NCBI RefSeq assembly: GCF_003046795.1
Contig: NZ_PZKN01000001.1
Location: 62,001-126,000, forward strand
Direction: 5' to 3'
DNA: 64,000 nucleotides
From: Desulfonatronum sp. SC1
Lineage (GTDB): Bacteria; Desulfobacterota; Desulfovibrionia; Desulfovibrionales; Desulfonatronaceae
The notes beneath the pieces were generated by a model. It was not told the origin of the DNA. It ran no database searches and was given only the letters and a program-made list of their open reading frames with translations. Shown here in pieces: positions 48,514 through 57,498 of the stretch (its first letter is position 1; every line of letters begins with the position of its first letter). A program made the translations under genes and the position numbers.

Positions 48514-48780
48514 CTAGATTTGAGTAAAATCCAAAATTTCCTTGACCAACGCATCAGGTTTCTCTTCGATAACCAAGCGACCCGCATTGTCAATGACGTG
48601 AAGAGCCGATCCTGGAATCATGCTCTGGAGTACTTCCCCCCGCTCCAGCGGTATCCAGCCGTCCTCTCGCCCCCACAGGATCAAGGTAGGCGTCGTAATC
48701 GTAGGATAAAGCACCCGGACGGTCAGCTCGTGGTTAAATCGGAAGGTGGCCTCGCGGATCGGGAAGTTACACTCAGCGCG
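48514..48780 (-). pseudogene. C-terminal fragment of an alpha/beta hydrolase
   Basis: Reads EATFRFNHELTVRVLYPTI, TTPTLILWGREDGWIPLE and HVIDNAGRLVIEEKP, the C-terminal third of an alpha/beta hydrolase including the Asp of the triad (WGREDGW); the catalytic-His position reads Arg (NAGR). No N-terminus or nucleophile is present. Its beginning overlaps the end of the EamA gene in another frame, so the two were joined by recombination. Confidence 0.75.
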
Positions 48781-49622
48781 GTCACGGTGACCAATATCAG
48801 CCCCATGCCCAAAATTTGCGGACCAACCAGGGTTTGTTGCAAAATCACGACGCCGAACAGCGACGCGGTGACCGGCTCAACCATGGCCACGATTGAGGCC
48901 ACGGCCGGTGCCGTATGTCTCAGGCCGATGATATAAAGAACGAACGACAATCCCGCGCCGAACACGCCCAGTACCACGAACAGCGGCCAATCCGGAGTAC
49001 TCAGTACCGCAACGGCCTGGTCGGCATCACCCGGCCAGATCAGGATGACGGCAAGTACCGCGAACGCAATGGCGAGAATCGCCTGCGGGCTGCCATGCGG
49101 TGCCGCATACTTGAAGCCGAAAATGAATATCGCGTAGGACAGCCCGGAAAGCAGCCCGGCGCCCGCGCCAATGGCCGTGACGCCGCTCGCGCCGATGTCG
49201 TAAATCCCAGTGAGCAACACGATGCCGAGCATCACCACCGCGATCGCGGCCCACTTCAGCGGGGTGGGCCTTTCAAGCTTCAGGGCGAATGACGCGAGGT
49301 ACACGAACACGGGTGCGCAGTACATCAACGTCGCCGCAACCGCGACGCTTCCCTGGCCGATGCTCACGAAATAGAAAGAGAAATTGCCCGCTACGCCGAG
49401 ACCGGCAATCGCTGACCAGAACCATAACCGGCGATTTGCCAGTCCACTGCCGCGCGGGCGCAGCATCAGCCAGACGAGGACGCACAGCAGTCCGATCACG
49501 CCCCGGTAGAATGAAACGACGAACGCGTCCCAGCCGTCGGCCATAAGGATGCCGCCGATTCCACCGGACAACCCCCAGAAAAAAGCCGCCAGCGCCACGA
49601 AAGCCGTACTCGCGCCCATCAT
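48723..49622 (-). CDS. EamA/DMT family transporter
   Basis: 299 aa, ten predicted membrane segments in two EamA repeats (AAFFWGLSGGIGG, and AGLLSGLSYAIFIFGFKYA). Drug/metabolite transporter superfamily, inner membrane, substrate unknown. Its last ~14 codons (SRSARPPSDLTTS) run into the hydrolase fragment and are likely not native. Confidence 0.87.
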   Translation of the reverse strand: MMGASTAFVALAAFFWGLSGGIGGILMADGWDAFVVSFYRGVIGLLCVLVWLMLRPRGSGLANRRLWFWSAIAGLGVAGNFSFYFVSIGQGSVAVAATLMYCAPVFVYLASFALKLERPTPLKWAAIAVVMLGIVLLTGIYDIGASGVTAIGAGAGLLSGLSYAIFIFGFKYAAPHGSPQAILAIAFAVLAVILIWPGDADQAVAVLSTPDWPLFVVLGVFGAGLSFVLYIIGLRHTAPAVASIVAMVEPVTASLFGVVILQQTLVGPQILGMGLILVTVTALSVTSRSARPPSDLTTS

Positions 49623-49712
49623 GTGATCTCGTTTTTTGATACTGAAATAAAAAGGTCGCGGCGGCCAGAGTTGCAGTCGAGGAGTTTCGAGATGCGGTCG
49701 GCGGACATGGCG

Positions 49713-49766
49713 TCAGGGCTTGGAGTATTCCCTGAATTCCGGACTGGGTTCGCGCTCGGAATACGT
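49713..49766 (-). pseudogene. 3' fragment of a VOC gene
   Basis: Reads YSEREPSPEFREYSKP then stop, matching the tail of the gene at 48000. It lies immediately beyond the end of the four-gene membrane operon. Confidence 0.75.
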
Positions 49767-50245
49767 TAATTGAGTTTGCGAGGCCGTCGCCGTTCCGCCG
49801 CGTTCTTCACGGCATCCACGAAGGCTTGCGCCTCCTCGACTCGATCTCGCGAAACCTTGGTGGAGTATGCCAGCTCTGGTGACTCGAAGATGAGCGTAGC
49901 GGATGTCGTGCGCATGATACCGTTGTTTCCGCTCTCTTGCTCGACGGTCGAACCTAAAAGCCCCCCTCCGATGGCCCCAAGCGGACCCGCGATAGCGCCG
50001 CCGATCACCGAGCCGCTGAGAATCCCTGCCCCTGATGCATGATACCCGCCCCCGCCGTATTCGAGCGAGCGGTTCCTGATGATGTCGGCTCTCGTTATTT
50101 TGTTCAGCGTCAGCACGCCGTCGGGCGTGTGCACCCCCTCTTCGTCAAGCACGAGATCCATGAACTTGCGGCGCTGCACCATGGCTGCCTTCCCCGGTTC
50201 TTCGCTTTTATCATCATCTCCAAAAAGTTTTGAAAAGAATCCCAT
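49766..50245 (-). CDS. Glycine-zipper protein of unknown function
   Basis: 159 aa. Starts MGFFSKLFGDDDKSEE; the middle has a Gly-rich membrane-like zipper (SGSVIGGAIAGPLGAIGGGL, about 75-94) and the rest is soluble with a helical C-terminus. Last gene of the four-gene unit; 19 bp after the DUF3592 gene. Function unknown. Confidence 0.65.
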   Translation of the reverse strand: MGFFSKLFGDDDKSEEPGKAAMVQRRKFMDLVLDEEGVHTPDGVLTLNKITRADIIRNRSLEYGGGGYHASGAGILSGSVIGGAIAGPLGAIGGGLLGSTVEQESGNNGIMRTTSATLIFESPELAYSTKVSRDRVEEAQAFVDAVKNAAERRRPRKLN

Positions 50246-50264
50246 TGAATATCCCACCTTATCA

Positions 50265-50819
50265 TTATGCTGACGGGCCGGGGCTGATCGGCTTCAGGAA
50301 TGAAGGATCGCTGAAACGGCGCAGACCGACTACGATGAAAAGCAGGCCAGCGACGACAAACGCCGAACCAAATCCTCCCAGAAATCTGACAACCTCCCAC
50401 CGAATCTCTCGGTCGAGCACGGATTCCGTGGGATCATCCGGATTGACCCAAACCTGCACTTCCCCACTTCGTTGAGCACGACGGAGTTTTTCATACATGC
50501 GTTGGTGATAGTCGCCGATGCTATCACTGTATTTGCTTGGCTGGATGCCGACCCGGTCGCCGACATGGCTGGCCCCATCCACCGAATAGCGATATTCCGC
50601 GACCGTCCGATAGGTAACGCCGTGCATGGAGCCCAATCTGCCGCCACCCCGAAACTCCACGCTGATAATCTCACCCGGTACGGCCTCCCAGCTCTGCATG
50701 CGCTGCCGATCCTCGAACTGTGGAAGCAGGTGCGACAACAGTACCCATAGCCCAATGATCGTGCAGGCGACTCCCGCGATAAGGGTTACCCACGGCCCTG
50801 GCGCACCCTTTGGCTTCAT
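50265..50819 (-). CDS. DUF3592 domain membrane protein
   Basis: 184 aa. Membrane segments at about 10-30 and 145-168 surround a beta-rich extracytoplasmic domain with the DUF3592 pattern (WEAVPGEIISVEF, YRYSVDGASHVGDRV, VWVNPDDPTESVLD). ATGA overlap with the preceding gene. Confidence 0.8.
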   Translation of the reverse strand: MKPKGAPGPWVTLIAGVACTIIGLWVLLSHLLPQFEDRQRMQSWEAVPGEIISVEFRGGGRLGSMHGVTYRTVAEYRYSVDGASHVGDRVGIQPSKYSDSIGDYHQRMYEKLRRAQRSGEVQVWVNPDDPTESVLDREIRWEVVRFLGGFGSAFVVAGLLFIVVGLRRFSDPSFLKPISPGPSA

Positions 50820-51538
50820 CTCGTTCTTCCCGTCGCAAGTACGATGGAAACAATTCCGTTGAGATCGTCATACATGCCATTCAGGTCGATCTCGCGGTTT
50901 CCATGCCGGTCACTGATCAGATAGAGTTTTCCGTTTGCCAGATAGATCTTGCCGTTTTCACTGTGTGCGTTATCCAGCGCCTGGACAAGATCGGCTGTCG
51001 GAAAGGTCTGTTCGCGGACTTGGCCGGCAGGATTTTTTGAATAACGCAGCAGGTAATTTCGCGGTGAGGGCCGTCCCGGCGGCGCCGCCCGTCGAGGCGT
51101 GAGGGCGCGAAGAAACCGACGCACACTACCGAGGGGCGACACCTCCAGAGTGCTGGGCATGCCGGGCACATCGACCGCCATCCGGGCGTATATCCGTATC
51201 CGGTTGTTTCGCTTGAAGATCACCTGATCGAAGAAGAACGGCAGCCCCCTGAGTTCACCGTGCAATACGGCAGTTCCGGCTACGGGTCGGTGGAGTGAAG
51301 GGTTGGCGCTCCGGTTTCTCCGCTGGAAAATGTGCCCGGCCCGGTTCCAGTCGTGCCCTGGTGGATCACTCTCCCGAAGGGCGTCTGCCTGTACTTCCCG
51401 AAGCGCATGGGCTTGCGCAAACCGCTCTACACGCTGCGGCCAAGCCCGATCTCTTCGCATGGAGTGGAATATGCGGTACGGCCCCCAGATGGCCAGGGCT
51501 AGAATGGCCCCCCAAATGAGAATGTCCGCCCCCGTCAT
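50816..51538 (-). CDS. Membrane-anchored protein of unknown function
   Basis: 240 aa with one N-terminal membrane segment (ADILIWGAILALAIWGPYRI). The soluble part has beta-rich stretches (LPFFFDQVIFKRNNRIRIYA) and ends TGRTR. AGGAGG precedes ATG 51538, which overlaps the upstream stop. Not recognised. Second gene of the unit. Confidence 0.65.
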   Translation of the reverse strand: MTGADILIWGAILALAIWGPYRIFHSMRRDRAWPQRVERFAQAHALREVQADALRESDPPGHDWNRAGHIFQRRNRSANPSLHRPVAGTAVLHGELRGLPFFFDQVIFKRNNRIRIYARMAVDVPGMPSTLEVSPLGSVRRFLRALTPRRAAPPGRPSPRNYLLRYSKNPAGQVREQTFPTADLVQALDNAHSENGKIYLANGKLYLISDRHGNREIDLNGMYDDLNGIVSIVLATGRTR

Positions 51539-52071
51539 CTCGTACTCCTCCTTGCCTGCTCCGCACGCCGCGCCCCTCGCAAGCGCACCATGATCATGCC
51601 TGCCAGCACAAAAGCGGAAGATCCGGCAAGCAGCAGGCCGAACCCGAACATGAACCAGTTCCACCAGCCCACCCGGTACATCAGGGGCCAGTTGCTCGTG
51701 GGTTCTTCAGACAGGTAGTGCACCAGGATACGATCACCCTCGCGTGGCAGCGGGATACCCCGCTCGTAACTTAGCTGCGCGGAAACTTCTATGGTGTTCT
51801 CGAACGCTGCTCCGTCGACAGTGAAACAGTAGGTTGTCACCTTCCAATGTTTGGCGGGCTCGCCACTGGAAGGGCTGGTCCGCTTTGACGTCACCTTGAC
51901 GACCTCGCCTTCGGCCGTCAGGCCGCGATTTTGCAACTCCCTTTCCAGCCAGATTCCGCTCCCGCCTTTGACGATGCCGACGATACCACCCACCAGAAAT
52001 ACCATCATCAATGGCAGACCGATCCAGAAGCCTGCCGTCTTTCGTTTTTGTTCCAAATCAGCACGGTGCAT
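51535..52071 (-). CDS. DUF3592 domain membrane protein (5' end in a repeat)
   Basis: 178 aa, same plan as the other DUF3592 protein: membrane segment about 15-35, domain with GLTAEGEVVKVTSKR, YCFTVDGAAF and GDRILVHYLSEEPTSNWP, and a second membrane segment. The start ATG (52071) falls inside the dispersed repeat GCATAAAGCCGACTTC, so the native 5' end and promoter may have been replaced. Confidence 0.75.
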   Translation of the reverse strand: MHRADLEQKRKTAGFWIGLPLMMVFLVGGIVGIVKGGSGIWLERELQNRGLTAEGEVVKVTSKRTSPSSGEPAKHWKVTTYCFTVDGAAFENTIEVSAQLSYERGIPLPREGDRILVHYLSEEPTSNWPLMYRVGWWNWFMFGFGLLLAGSSAFVLAGMIMVRLRGARRAEQARRSTR

Positions 52072-52112
52072 AAAGCCGACTTCGACGGATAGAAGTGAAC
52101 CCTGCAACCCCC
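52063..52112 (-). repeat. Second dispersed repeat family, half copy 3
   Basis: CGGTGCATAAAGCCGACTTC followed by GAAGTGAACCCTGCAA, matching the right half of the copies at 39.9 and 62.3 kb. The left arm of the hairpin is absent, replaced by the DUF3592 coding region. Confidence 0.75.
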
Positions 52113-52217
52113 CGCGCTCCAAAGCGCATCAAAGCAGGTTCCCCGATCACGAGCCGAAATACTGGCCCGGAAGGAACGCGCCAGCCCGATGCCGGCGTGA
52201 CCATGTTCGCCGCGTCG

Positions 52218-52315
52218 TCAATCCAGCGCGCCGTGCGTGTAGCATTTCCTGAACTCCGGGCTGGGTTCGCGGTCGGAGTAAATGTACAAAACGATGCCGT
52301 TCGTGTCTTGAGCGG
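52218..52315 (-). pseudogene. 3' fragment of a VOC gene
   Basis: Reads QDTNGIVLYIYSDREPSPEF and ends YTHGALD-stop, homologous to the tail of the gene at 48000. No start or upstream part. It lies upstream of the membrane operon, opposite the fragment at 49713. The rest of 52113-52414 shows nothing else. Confidence 0.78.
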
Positions 52316-52414
52316 CCCGAGCTTCGTCTCTATAGAACATCTTACTGCCACAAACAATGCGTTCTCCAAGAGGCGTAGAACCTGACCCGCTCCCGCAAGC
52401 GCAAGGAGCGCGGT

Positions 52415-53044
52415 CTACCTGTCGAACGAAGCGGCCAGGAGAGCGCCGAAGCCGATAAAGATCGAACCACTTGCGCGGTGAACGGTTCGGACTCTGTTCG
52501 GGCTGTTCAGCCAGGCTCTGGCGGAGTGGGCCAGGAGTGCGTAGAACATAAGAAAAGCAAAGGACAGCGTCATTAAGGTGCAGATCAGAATCGCGAACTG
52601 CGGGATCAAGGCCTGATCCACGTTGATGAACTGCGGAAACAGGGCCGTCAGGAAGATGATCGCCTTTGGATTACTCATGGCCACGCCAAAGGCCTGGATG
52701 CAGATCCTCCCCGCCGGAAGCGGCCTTGAGCAGATCAGGTCGCGCCCTGGAACCTGATGGGATTTCCGCAGGATGAGCGTGAGCCCCATGAAGATCAGAT
52801 ACGCGGCGCCCGCATACTTGATCATCTCGAAGACAGGTTCTGATGCCTTGAGAATCGTCCCCAATCCCGCGATCGCCAGAACGCCGAGGCAAAAGAGGCC
52901 GAGGATGTTGCCCAGGGCGGCGAACACGGCCTTTTTCCATCCGTGCAGTGCCGAGTTGGTGACGATGAACAGCACGGCCGGCCCCGGCGTGGCTGTCGCC
53001 ACAAAGACCAGCGTCAAATAGACCAGCCAGGAGTGCATTGTCAT
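52415..53044 (-). CDS. LysE/RhtB family amino-acid exporter
   Basis: 209 aa, six predicted membrane segments. The N-terminal FVATATPGPAVLFIVTNSAL and GWKKAVFAALGNILG, and MSNPKAIIFLTALFPQFI are the family signature. Exports amino acids or related compounds. AAGGAG precedes ATG 53044. Confidence 0.92.
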   Translation of the reverse strand: MTMHSWLVYLTLVFVATATPGPAVLFIVTNSALHGWKKAVFAALGNILGLFCLGVLAIAGLGTILKASEPVFEMIKYAGAAYLIFMGLTLILRKSHQVPGRDLICSRPLPAGRICIQAFGVAMSNPKAIIFLTALFPQFINVDQALIPQFAILICTLMTLSFAFLMFYALLAHSARAWLNSPNRVRTVHRASGSIFIGFGALLAASFDR

Positions 53045-53188
53045 CACGCTTCTCCTTTGCCCGGCATCCCGGTTCGGCTAAAAACACTCAGGTAAAGGCG
53101 ACTACCCCGGCTTGGCGCGGATCGCAATCGCGGGATCTTCGCGGACCGCCGCGCTCTCCGCGAACGGCCTCCGGAGTTGCCCCTCTGC

Positions 53189-53512
53189 TCAGTTTTCTTG
53201 AGGCCATGGAGCGTTTATCCCGGTATCCGGCTCCATGATTCGTCGCAGTTGGGCGAAAACGTCCACGGCGTCAGCCGTTACGCGGACCTCGTGCACGTCC
53301 CGCAGCTTGCGCATCTGGCGGATCATTTGCTCCAGGCGGTCATCCTCGAAGATCAGCATCCAGACGCGGCTTTCCTCACCGCCGTTCACCGGCAGACAGA
53401 GAATAGCCTCCACGTTGAAGGCCCGGCGAGAGAACAGGCCGCAGACATGAGACATCACGCCGGGATGGTTGTTTACCCGCACGTCGAGCACGGTATGGCG
53501 CTTCTCAGACAC
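53189..53512 (-). CDS. ilvN: Acetolactate synthase small (regulatory) subunit IlvN-like, ACT domain
   Basis: 107 aa. ACT domain closely resembling E. coli IlvN: NHPGVMSHVCGLFSRRAFNV and LCLPVNGGEESRVWML, with DDRLEQMIRQMRKLRDV. It binds valine and tunes the large subunit. GTG start after GAGGTGG. No ilvB/ilvI gene is in the window, so it is an orphan here. Confidence 0.83.
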   Translation of the reverse strand: MSEKRHTVLDVRVNNHPGVMSHVCGLFSRRAFNVEAILCLPVNGGEESRVWMLIFEDDRLEQMIRQMRKLRDVHEVRVTADAVDVFAQLRRIMEPDTGINAPWPQEN

Positions 53513-53642
53513 TGACCACCACCTCGATCGTTGTTCGGTTGAAACAGACGACCCCGGTCCCGCCATTGACAAAGAAACCGTCCGGTCGGTATGTTTTGGT
53601 TATTTGTACCGGGTACCGGAACGTTAGGCGGCGAAAATATCC

Positions 53643-54995
53643 ATGAAAAGCAATTTAGATGATAAGCATCTCTTAGAACGAGCCCCTGTCAGCAGGGTCT
53701 TTCTGAAGTACTCGCTGCCAAGCGTGGTCACGATGGTGTTTTTTGGCGTGCAGACTCTGGTAGACGGCGTCGTGGTGGGGAACCATCTGGGGCCGGACGC
53801 TTTGGGGGGGATCAACATCATGATGCCGCTGTACAGCTTCATCATGGTGTTGGCGCTGATCGTCGGCATCGGAAGCCAGACTCTGGTCAGCATGGAGCTG
53901 GGACGCCGGAATCCGGACAAAGCCCAGGACGCGATGTCCACCGGCTTCCGGGCACTGGTGGGGATCAGCTTGATTGTCACGGTGTTGCTGCTGCTGTTTG
54001 CTGAGCCCCTGACCAAACTGATAGGTGCTGACGAGCGGCTGCTGCCGTTCTCTCTGGCCTACCTTAAGGGGCTGGTTCCGTTCATCTTGCCACTGACCCT
54101 CTGCTTTTATTCCGACGCCATGTTGAAGGCATTAGGGCATCCCAGGTTTTCGATGCTCATCATGTCGCTTAGCGTGGTGGTCAATGTGTTACTTACCTTT
54201 TGCTTCGTGATCTGGCTGGGCTGGGGCAATGCCGGGGCGAGCATGGCCACCGGTGTCGCTTTCACCATCGGGTTGCTGATTTCCGGATGTATCACGTTCA
54301 ATCCCAAACAGCGGCTGTCGATGCTGAAGGGTCGTTTTCAGATGTCGCTCCTGCGACGTGCCGCTTACAACGGTTCATCCGAGGGCGTTTCGGAAATGGC
54401 GGCCGCGGTCAGCATCCTGATCATCAACCTCACAGTGGTTCGCCTCTTGGGGGCCGACGGTGTGGCCGCGTTCACAGCCATCAACTACATCAACTTCACG
54501 GGGATATTGCTGTTTCTTGGTATTTCGGATGGGCTGATTCCGGTGCTGAGCTACAATTACGGAGCTGGAAACCACCAGCGGGTCAAGCGGATATTTCGCT
54601 TTGCCGCGGCGATCAACATGAGCATCGGGATCATGGTGTTCATCGTGCTGCAGGTGTTTGGGGAGCATGCGATCCTGTTGTTCTTCGACGGCAGCGAAAG
54701 CCAGGCATTCCAGATCGCGGTTGACGGCTTGCATCTCTTCGCTTTCGTATTTCTGGTCAACGGACTCAACGTGCTGATCATCGCCTACTTTACCGCACTG
54801 GGCGAAGCAAAGAGTTCAATCATCGTTTCCGCGGCGCGCGGGTTGGTATTCGTGCTGGTCGGCGTCACCGTTTTGCCGATGTTCATGGGCATTACCGGCG
54901 TGTGGACGGCAATTCCGCTGGCGGAATTGCTGACACTGGGAGTTGCGCTCATCCTGATTCAGAGGACACATAAAAAATTGTTTTCACATCTGTAG
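53643..54995 (+). CDS. MATE family multidrug efflux transporter
   Basis: 450 aa, twelve predicted membrane segments in two halves (VFLKYSLPSVVTMVFFGVQT first, NGSSEGVSEMAAAVSILI opening the second). Cation-coupled antiporter of the MATE superfamily, MepA-like. Starts at ATG 53643; a TTAGGCGGCG motif precedes it. Substrates not predictable. Confidence 0.92.
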   Translation: MKSNLDDKHLLERAPVSRVFLKYSLPSVVTMVFFGVQTLVDGVVVGNHLGPDALGGINIMMPLYSFIMVLALIVGIGSQTLVSMELGRRNPDKAQDAMSTGFRALVGISLIVTVLLLLFAEPLTKLIGADERLLPFSLAYLKGLVPFILPLTLCFYSDAMLKALGHPRFSMLIMSLSVVVNVLLTFCFVIWLGWGNAGASMATGVAFTIGLLISGCITFNPKQRLSMLKGRFQMSLLRRAAYNGSSEGVSEMAAAVSILIINLTVVRLLGADGVAAFTAINYINFTGILLFLGISDGLIPVLSYNYGAGNHQRVKRIFRFAAAINMSIGIMVFIVLQVFGEHAILLFFDGSESQAFQIAVDGLHLFAFVFLVNGLNVLIIAYFTALGEAKSSIIVSAARGLVFVLVGVTVLPMFMGITGVWTAIPLAELLTLGVALILIQRTHKKLFSHL

Positions 54996-55018
54996 ACGGA
55001 TGCTTGGCAACATGGTTA

Positions 55019-55170
55019 ACAGTCCGTTGAAAAACTCCCAATTGCTGCGTCGCCGAAAAAAGTTCAAACTCTCACGTATGAATAAATACGCTTCGACCTT
55101 GAACTTTTTTTGCTCCTTGCACTTGGGGTTTTTGAACGGACTGTTGGATAAGGACTTTTTCAACACTCAG
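55019..55170 (+). repeat. Dispersed 150-bp inverted-repeat element, copy C
   Basis: Inverted relative to copy B: AGTCCGTTGAAAAACTCCC, AATTGCTGCGTCGCCG, CACGTATGAATAAATACGC, and the far end AAGGACTTTTTCAACAC. It follows the MATE gene by 24 bp. The region to the TetR gene holds nothing else. Confidence 0.9.
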
Positions 55171-55271
55171 TTAATCATGGAAAGCAATTTGAGATAGTTT
55201 TTCAGTACTCATGGCAAATTACTGCTTTAGATTCCAACTGATTATGCTTAGGGAAAATGCGGGGGTCTCTT

Positions 55272-55835
55272 ATGCCGACAGCTCATAAACGAAAAAAACA
55301 ACCTGAAATAGTCCGGAGCAAGCTTATTGAGTGTGCCGCGCGCATCATCACCGAGCAAGGTCCTAATGCAGTTACAATCCAGGCCGTCGCTGACGCGGCT
55401 GGTGTTACCAAGGGGGGATTCCTCCACCATTTCCAGAACAAGAATCAACTTAGCGCGGCTGTATCAAGGTATTTCATAGACCAACTGGATACGGAACTTG
55501 GCAAGTTGATGGCTGAAGATCCAATAGAATATGGGCGATTTACCAGAGCTTATATCAATTCTATCTGGAAAGATGTTGCCTCGGGGCAGAAAGAACAGTG
55601 GGTATCTTTTGCCATCTACGCACTATCCGAGCCACAATTAAAGTCCATGTATAACGAATGGATGAAAGAAAAACAAAGACTACACCACGACACGGATTCA
55701 GACCAAATGCTGCAAGTTCTGAGATATGCGGCCGATGGGATATGGCTTGAGATTTTAATGGGGGCTGGTTATCAAAAGGAGCACTCTGCTTTGTTATCCA
55801 GCCTTATCGAAATGACACACGGGCAAGATGGATAG
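55272..55835 (+). CDS. TetR family transcriptional regulator
   Basis: 187 aa. N-terminal HTH: LIECAARIITEQGPNAVTIQ followed by ADAAGVTKGGFLHHFQNKNQ (recognition helix). A divergent ligand domain follows. ATG 55272 is preferred; 55257 is an in-frame alternative. Lower GC than its neighbours. It may regulate the MATE transporter 277 bp upstream, which is a common pairing (inference). Confidence 0.87.
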   Translation: MPTAHKRKKQPEIVRSKLIECAARIITEQGPNAVTIQAVADAAGVTKGGFLHHFQNKNQLSAAVSRYFIDQLDTELGKLMAEDPIEYGRFTRAYINSIWKDVASGQKEQWVSFAIYALSEPQLKSMYNEWMKEKQRLHHDTDSDQMLQVLRYAADGIWLEILMGAGYQKEHSALLSSLIEMTHGQDG

Positions 55836-55940
55836 ATTGCCGCGGTCATGCGAGAGTCACGTCTGCTCTTGGCTCGCAACTATGCTTTTTTTCAGCGAAT
55901 TCAACCTTCTCCGAAGCGCCTTTTCCTCCTTCAGCCTTGA
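55834..55940. repeat. Dispersed repeat (GGGTCAAGTCTGC family), copy 3
   Basis: GATTGCCGCGG, GTCTGCTCTTGGCTCGCAAC, TTCTCCGAAGCGCCTTTTCC and TCCTTCAGCCTTGA in the same order as copy 1 at 35781. It abuts the TetR stop. The following ~90 bp end in a gene-tail-like frame (RRGPQEENAITA) without an identifiable body. Confidence 0.82.
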
Positions 55941-56044
55941 CCGCATGGCCGTTGAAAGCAAGCCGGATGTCATCTCCGGGATGCGTCGTGGGCCGCAGGA
56001 GGAGAACGCGATAACCGCCTGACAAGAGTATGGAGGATCGGAAC

Positions 56045-57130
56045 ATGTCGACGAACACGACTATTCGGGATCGCGCGGCCGGGGCCCTCATGGGAGCCTT
56101 CATCGGGGACGCCCTGGGACTCGGGCCGCACTGGTACTATGATCTGGCCGAACTGCGACGCGACTACGGGGAATGGATCAGCGGCTATACCGACCCCAAA
56201 CCGGGCCGATATCACGAGGGATTCAGGGCGGGCCAGCTTTCCCAGGCGGGCTTTATCCTGAAGCTGACGCTTCGTTCCCTCGTTGAATGCGGGGGGTACG
56301 ACGAAAAGGATTTTTGCCGCCGCCTGGAAGAAGAGCTGTTCCCGCTTCTGGACGGCACTCCGATCAGCGGCCCGGGGGGATACACCAGTCAGTCCATCCG
56401 CGAGGCCTGGCGGCGCCGGGTGAAGCTGGGCCTGTCCTGGGACCGGACCGGGGGCGAGGCCGACACCACGGAGGCCATCGAACGTACCCTGGCCATCGCC
56501 GTCCGCTACGCGTTCCAGCCCCGAGAGCTGGCCTCGGCCGTGGCCGACAACACCGTCCTGACCCAGGCCAACGCACTGGTGGCATCCATGACCGTCGCCT
56601 TCGGCGCCGTGCTCGGCCTGCTGGTCCGGGGACACGCCCTGGACGCGAACCTGTCATCCAAGCTCATGGACCTGGTCAAGTCCGGAGAGCTGCCCTTTCA
56701 CGCCGTGACCAGCGACAATCTCCAGCCTCCGGCACCGGGCCAACCCGAACCGCCCCGCGCCGGTCTCTTCGCCTCCCCGGACGCCTTGCTCTCCCCGTCC
56801 TACATGGCCGCCGCGGCGGCGGACCCGGAAATCCGCATCGAACCGGCCTGGAAGGTCTCCCTGGTCTACGGCATGCCCTGCGCCATCTACCATATGCTCC
56901 CAGCGGCGTACTACCTTGCCGCCAGGTTCCACGACGACTTCGAGTCCGCGGTGCTTCACGCGCTCAACGGCGGCGGCCAGAACCAGGCCCGCTCCATCCT
57001 GACCGGCGCGCTCGTCGGCGCCCAGACGGGCCTTTCCGGCATCCCCCGACGCTTCCTGGACGGTCTCGAGGAGGCTGACGAGTTGCGCCGACTGTCGGAG
57101 AGCCTCGCTTCCATGGTCGAGCAGCGCTGA
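56045..57130 (+). CDS. ADP-ribosylglycohydrolase family protein
   Basis: 361 aa. DraG/ARH fold: the N-terminal AAGALMGAFIGDALGLGPHW carries the metal-binding GDALG motif, and the C-terminal LHALNGGGQNQARSILTGAL matches the second metal site (NGGGxNxxR). Likely removes ADP-ribose or a related group from protein or small molecule. GGAGG precedes ATG 56045. No ADP-ribosyltransferase partner is in the window. Confidence 0.88.
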   Translation: MSTNTTIRDRAAGALMGAFIGDALGLGPHWYYDLAELRRDYGEWISGYTDPKPGRYHEGFRAGQLSQAGFILKLTLRSLVECGGYDEKDFCRRLEEELFPLLDGTPISGPGGYTSQSIREAWRRRVKLGLSWDRTGGEADTTEAIERTLAIAVRYAFQPRELASAVADNTVLTQANALVASMTVAFGAVLGLLVRGHALDANLSSKLMDLVKSGELPFHAVTSDNLQPPAPGQPEPPRAGLFASPDALLSPSYMAAAAADPEIRIEPAWKVSLVYGMPCAIYHMLPAAYYLAARFHDDFESAVLHALNGGGQNQARSILTGALVGAQTGLSGIPRRFLDGLEEADELRRLSESLASMVEQR

Positions 57131-57498
57131 GCCGGGCGATCCGCGCCGACTCAGTCGTCGTCAGCGATTTTTTTTGAAGGATTGGAATTGCCTCACCCTG
57201 ACGGAAAGTGACTTGCGGCGCCGACCGACTCCATTTTATGCTCCGGGATGTTGAATCCGTAATGGTTTACGCCATCCGCTCGAACCTCAAAAGTCAAGAG
57301 CAGACCTCAGTTCCTTCAGTACACGTTCGACAGCACTTTTTATGTGTCTTTTGTAAAAAAAAGCCACGATATGACCGACAACCTCAGCAATGATTTTTAA
57401 GCACTCCGCAATTAAACCGAGAGTAACCAAATAATCCAATCTTTCCTTAATGCTATCTTGTTTCTATCTACAATGCCGAACGACGCATAGGGGGTCAA
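57131..57498. other. Intergenic region with no recognised feature
   Basis: 368 bp between convergent genes, AT-richer toward the right end. A 61-codon plus-strand frame has no family resemblance. No hairpin with a T-tract was found. Confidence 0.4.
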
